Origin: Planctomycetaceae bacterium
GTDB lineage: Bacteria > Planctomycetota > Planctomycetia > Planctomycetales > Planctomycetaceae
Direction of reading: 5' to 3'
DNA: 5,580 nt
Assembly (NCBI GenBank): GCA_020426085.1
Contig: JAGQQP010000313.1
Location: 1 to 5,580, forward strand
Shown here: one piece after another, positions 3,965 to 5,580 of the stretch
How positions within the stretch are numbered: the stretch's first letter is position 1
Layout of the letters: each line of letters opens with the position of its first letter
Notes under the pieces: generated by a model
What the model saw: the letters and a program-made list of their open reading frames with translations, nothing else
Database searches by the model: none
What the model was told of the DNA's origin: nothing
Position numbers and translations under genes: made by a program

Positions 3965-5580
3965 AGTCGTCTGAGCCAGACATAACCTAGAGAGCGTGTG
4001 CCACAGTCGATCTGAGGCAGAACCGAAGCGCCGGGACGGAGTCCTTTGATGGTTTCATGATCCAGCCTGACCGTGATCTGCACGACCGGTTTACCGTCCG
4101 CATCGGGTTCTGCGGTCGCCGCGATATTTTCTATTGTTCCCTGGTAGGTCTGATCGGGATCGGTCAGCAGCAGAAAGGAGACGGGCAGCGGTTCTTTGCT
4201 CTTTCGTTGTGCTTCCAGAACATGTCCGATTTCGGAATCGGGGACTTCCATTTTCAGGACCCAGGGGCCTTTGAGGTCAGCGACGGTCAGCAGTCGTTGT
4301 CCGCGCTGGACGGGGCGTGCGAGCAGCTTTTCCTGCAAATCCCAGGTCAGGACTTCTCCATTCAGGGGGCTTTTGAGCGTGAGGGCTTCCTGCTGGTTTT
4401 TGAGCAGTGTCGACTGTTCGTTCAGACTTTTGAGTCGTTCGTTGAGTTCTTCCTGTTCGGCGGTCAGTCGATTGGCCTGCTGCAGGGCGTTGGCATCGGT
4501 GGGGTTCAGTTCCAGGCGGGCGGCCTGGATGACGGCCAATCGTTTCTGTGTTGTCTGAATCTCACCGCGCACGCGGCTGAATTCCAGTTCCAGATCGGAG
4601 TCGCGGAGTGTGATCAATGTGCTGCCTGTCGTCACATCTTCCCCCTGGCGGACGAGGATCTGATCGACAACGCCGTCTGCCGTCGCAAAAACATTCTGCT
4701 GATCGACGGGCTGCAGACTCCCCGTCCCTTCAATTTTGAAGTCGGCCGGTGTCAGGATCAGGACCGCAGAAAGGACTGCCAGAATCAAAGCCGCCATCAG
4801 CAGCTTGCGGACCGTCAGCTGTTTTTTGCGGAGCGGGGAATACGACCAGTGTTTCAGCAGCGGGAAAAAGGGAAAGCTCTCGAACTGCAGTGAATTATAC
4901 AGAGCGGTTCCGCCATGACGTGAGACAGCCAGCGACCGTTCCAGCATGGTGTGGCTGGAGGGGACTTCGTGGAACTGTTCTATAACAATGGCGCCGACGG
5001 TCAACTGACTATTATCGACATTCGTGTTTACATTGGCAGAATCGTCGCTGGTTTCGTGAATGATATGCGAAAGCGGGAAGATCATCAGCGCCCGCGAACC
5101 GGCGAGATCCAGGTACGCATGCAGTGGTTCCGCAATTTGAGGCGGGTATTTTTCTTCCGCTTGCATGATCCAGTAAGGACGTCTGAGTGACTGAATCGCG
5201 CTGACCAGGGATTCCAGTCGCTGCACGGTTTCCGAACGGCGCTCGATGCTTTCCACTCCGCTGGCGGCGATCAGTTGATATGACTTGCCGGATTTCTGCA
5301 GAACGGACAGACGGTCGCAGTCGATCAGGATCCGCCCTTCATTGGCGATGATGAACGCGGTCTGCTCTGTATTCAGATGGAGATGCACGTGTTCGGAGAA
5401 ACGCTCAAACTGTTCCCAGAGCGATTCCAGTTCCCGCAGTTTTTCCAACTGGCTGTGCTGGCAGAAGTCTTCTGAAATTTCACACAGGGCGCTGATGAAT
5501 CGGACATATCCTTCCTGCGCAGAAAACGCGCGGGGAGGGTGATGCACAATTTCCAGTAGACCGACCTGCGGAGTCGGGTG
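3928..5580 (-). CDS. GAF domain-HlyD fusion, membrane-anchored efflux/secretion adaptor (5' partial)
   Basis: At least 550 residues are visible; the frame is open through base 5580, so the N-terminus lies beyond the window. Numbering from the internal GTG at 5547: residues 1-50 follow a VGLLEI strand and form helices; about 55-215 resemble a GAF-like domain (TAFIIANEGRILIDCDRLSV, later LTVGAIVIEQ), with a polar Asn/Asp-rich insert at 164-181. A basic stretch (238-248) leads to one transmembrane helix (about 249-267). Then comes a HlyD/membrane-fusion region: first lipoyl half-motif (about 284-315), coiled-coil hairpin (316-387), second half-motif (KSPLNGEVL, 392-400), a beta-barrel (about 424-512), and a GYVWLRRLFE tail. 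The topology predicted is a cytoplasmic GAF-like domain with a periplasmic adaptor. As I recall, planctomycetes commonly encode this architecture near site-2-protease/HlyD partners, which would lie to the right. The transported substrate cannot be told. Confidence 0.85.
   Translation of the reverse strand, partial: HPTPQVGLLEIVHHPPRAFSAQEGYVRFISALCEISEDFCQHSQLEKLRELESLWEQFERFSEHVHLHLNTEQTAFIIANEGRILIDCDRLSVLQKSGKSYQLIAASGVESIERRSETVQRLESLVSAIQSLRRPYWIMQAEEKYPPQIAEPLHAYLDLAGSRALMIFPLSHIIHETSDDSANVNTNVDNSQLTVGAIVIEQFHEVPSSHTMLERSLAVSRHGGTALYNSLQFESFPFFPLLKHWSYSPLRKKQLTVRKLLMAALILAVLSAVLILTPADFKIEGTGSLQPVDQQNVFATADGVVDQILVRQGEDVTTGSTLITLRDSDLELEFSRVRGEIQTTQKRLAVIQAARLELNPTDANALQQANRLTAEQEELNERLKSLNEQSTLLKNQQEALTLKSPLNGEVLTWDLQEKLLARPVQRGQRLLTVADLKGPWVLKMEVPDSEIGHVLEAQRKSKEPLPVSFLLLTDPDQTYQGTIENIAATAEPDADGKPVVQITVRLDHETIKGLRPGASVLPQIDCGTRSLGYVWLRRLFETVQRELFFF

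Noticed and set aside
4057..4893. Long plus-strand open frame (278 codons) opposite the GAF-HlyD gene
   Set aside because: It is antisense to a gene with clear domain structure, has no ribosome binding site at its ATG, and its product is a Phe/Gln-rich composition typical of a mirrored coding frame.
1..5580. Mobile elements, CRISPR arrays, tRNA or rRNA genes, defence system
   Set aside because: No transposase motifs, terminal repeats, evenly spaced identical repeats, cloverleaf or rRNA-like sequence was seen, and none of the genes resembles a known defence protein.

Overview
The window looks like a chromosomal segment of a planctomycete (Planctomycetota, possibly a Gimesia/Rubinisphaera-type member of the Planctomycetales; the genus is a guess). 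The argument rests on gene content: a GAF-HlyD fusion adaptor of a type I associate with planctomycetes, an FG-GAP/VCBS propeller with WxENP motifs, a Cys-rich short lipoprotein, and a secreted protein of no recognised family. Base composition is moderate in G+C and even throughout. I see no mobile element, tRNA, rRNA or CRISPR array.

Layout. Bases 1-648, plus strand: the C-terminal end of a DUF58 protein, followed 12 bases later by a four-helix membrane protein of 118 residues, apparently one operon. Bases 649-675: a short convergent gap next to a hairpin that can act as a terminator in both directions. Bases 676-2323, minus strand: a 146-residue lipoprotein candidate (promoter-proximal, strong Shine-Dalgarno) and then a 378-residue secreted protein, 70 bases apart, probably co-transcribed. 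Bases 2324-2673: a 350-base divergent intergenic region with several short inverted repeats and a plausible sigma-70 promoter for the rightward gene. Bases 2674-3918, plus strand: a secreted 414-residue protein whose motif spacing indicates a seven-bladed calcium-binding propeller. Bases 3928-5580, minus strand: a GAF-HlyD adaptor that runs off the right edge, converging on the propeller gene with only 9 bases between the two stop codons.

How the genes work together. Nearly everything here belongs to the cell envelope: two exported proteins and a lipoprotein candidate, a membrane-anchored export adaptor, a small integral membrane protein, and a DUF58 protein of the type usually found with MoxR ATPases. 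These are at least four separate transcription units, and nothing in the sequence ties them into one pathway. I did not find a clear new multi-gene system. The most interesting items are the regular propeller with two degenerate calcium loops, the GAF sensor fused to an export adaptor, the unassigned lipoprotein plus secreted-protein pair, and a perfect hairpin lying inside the predicted promoter of the propeller gene.
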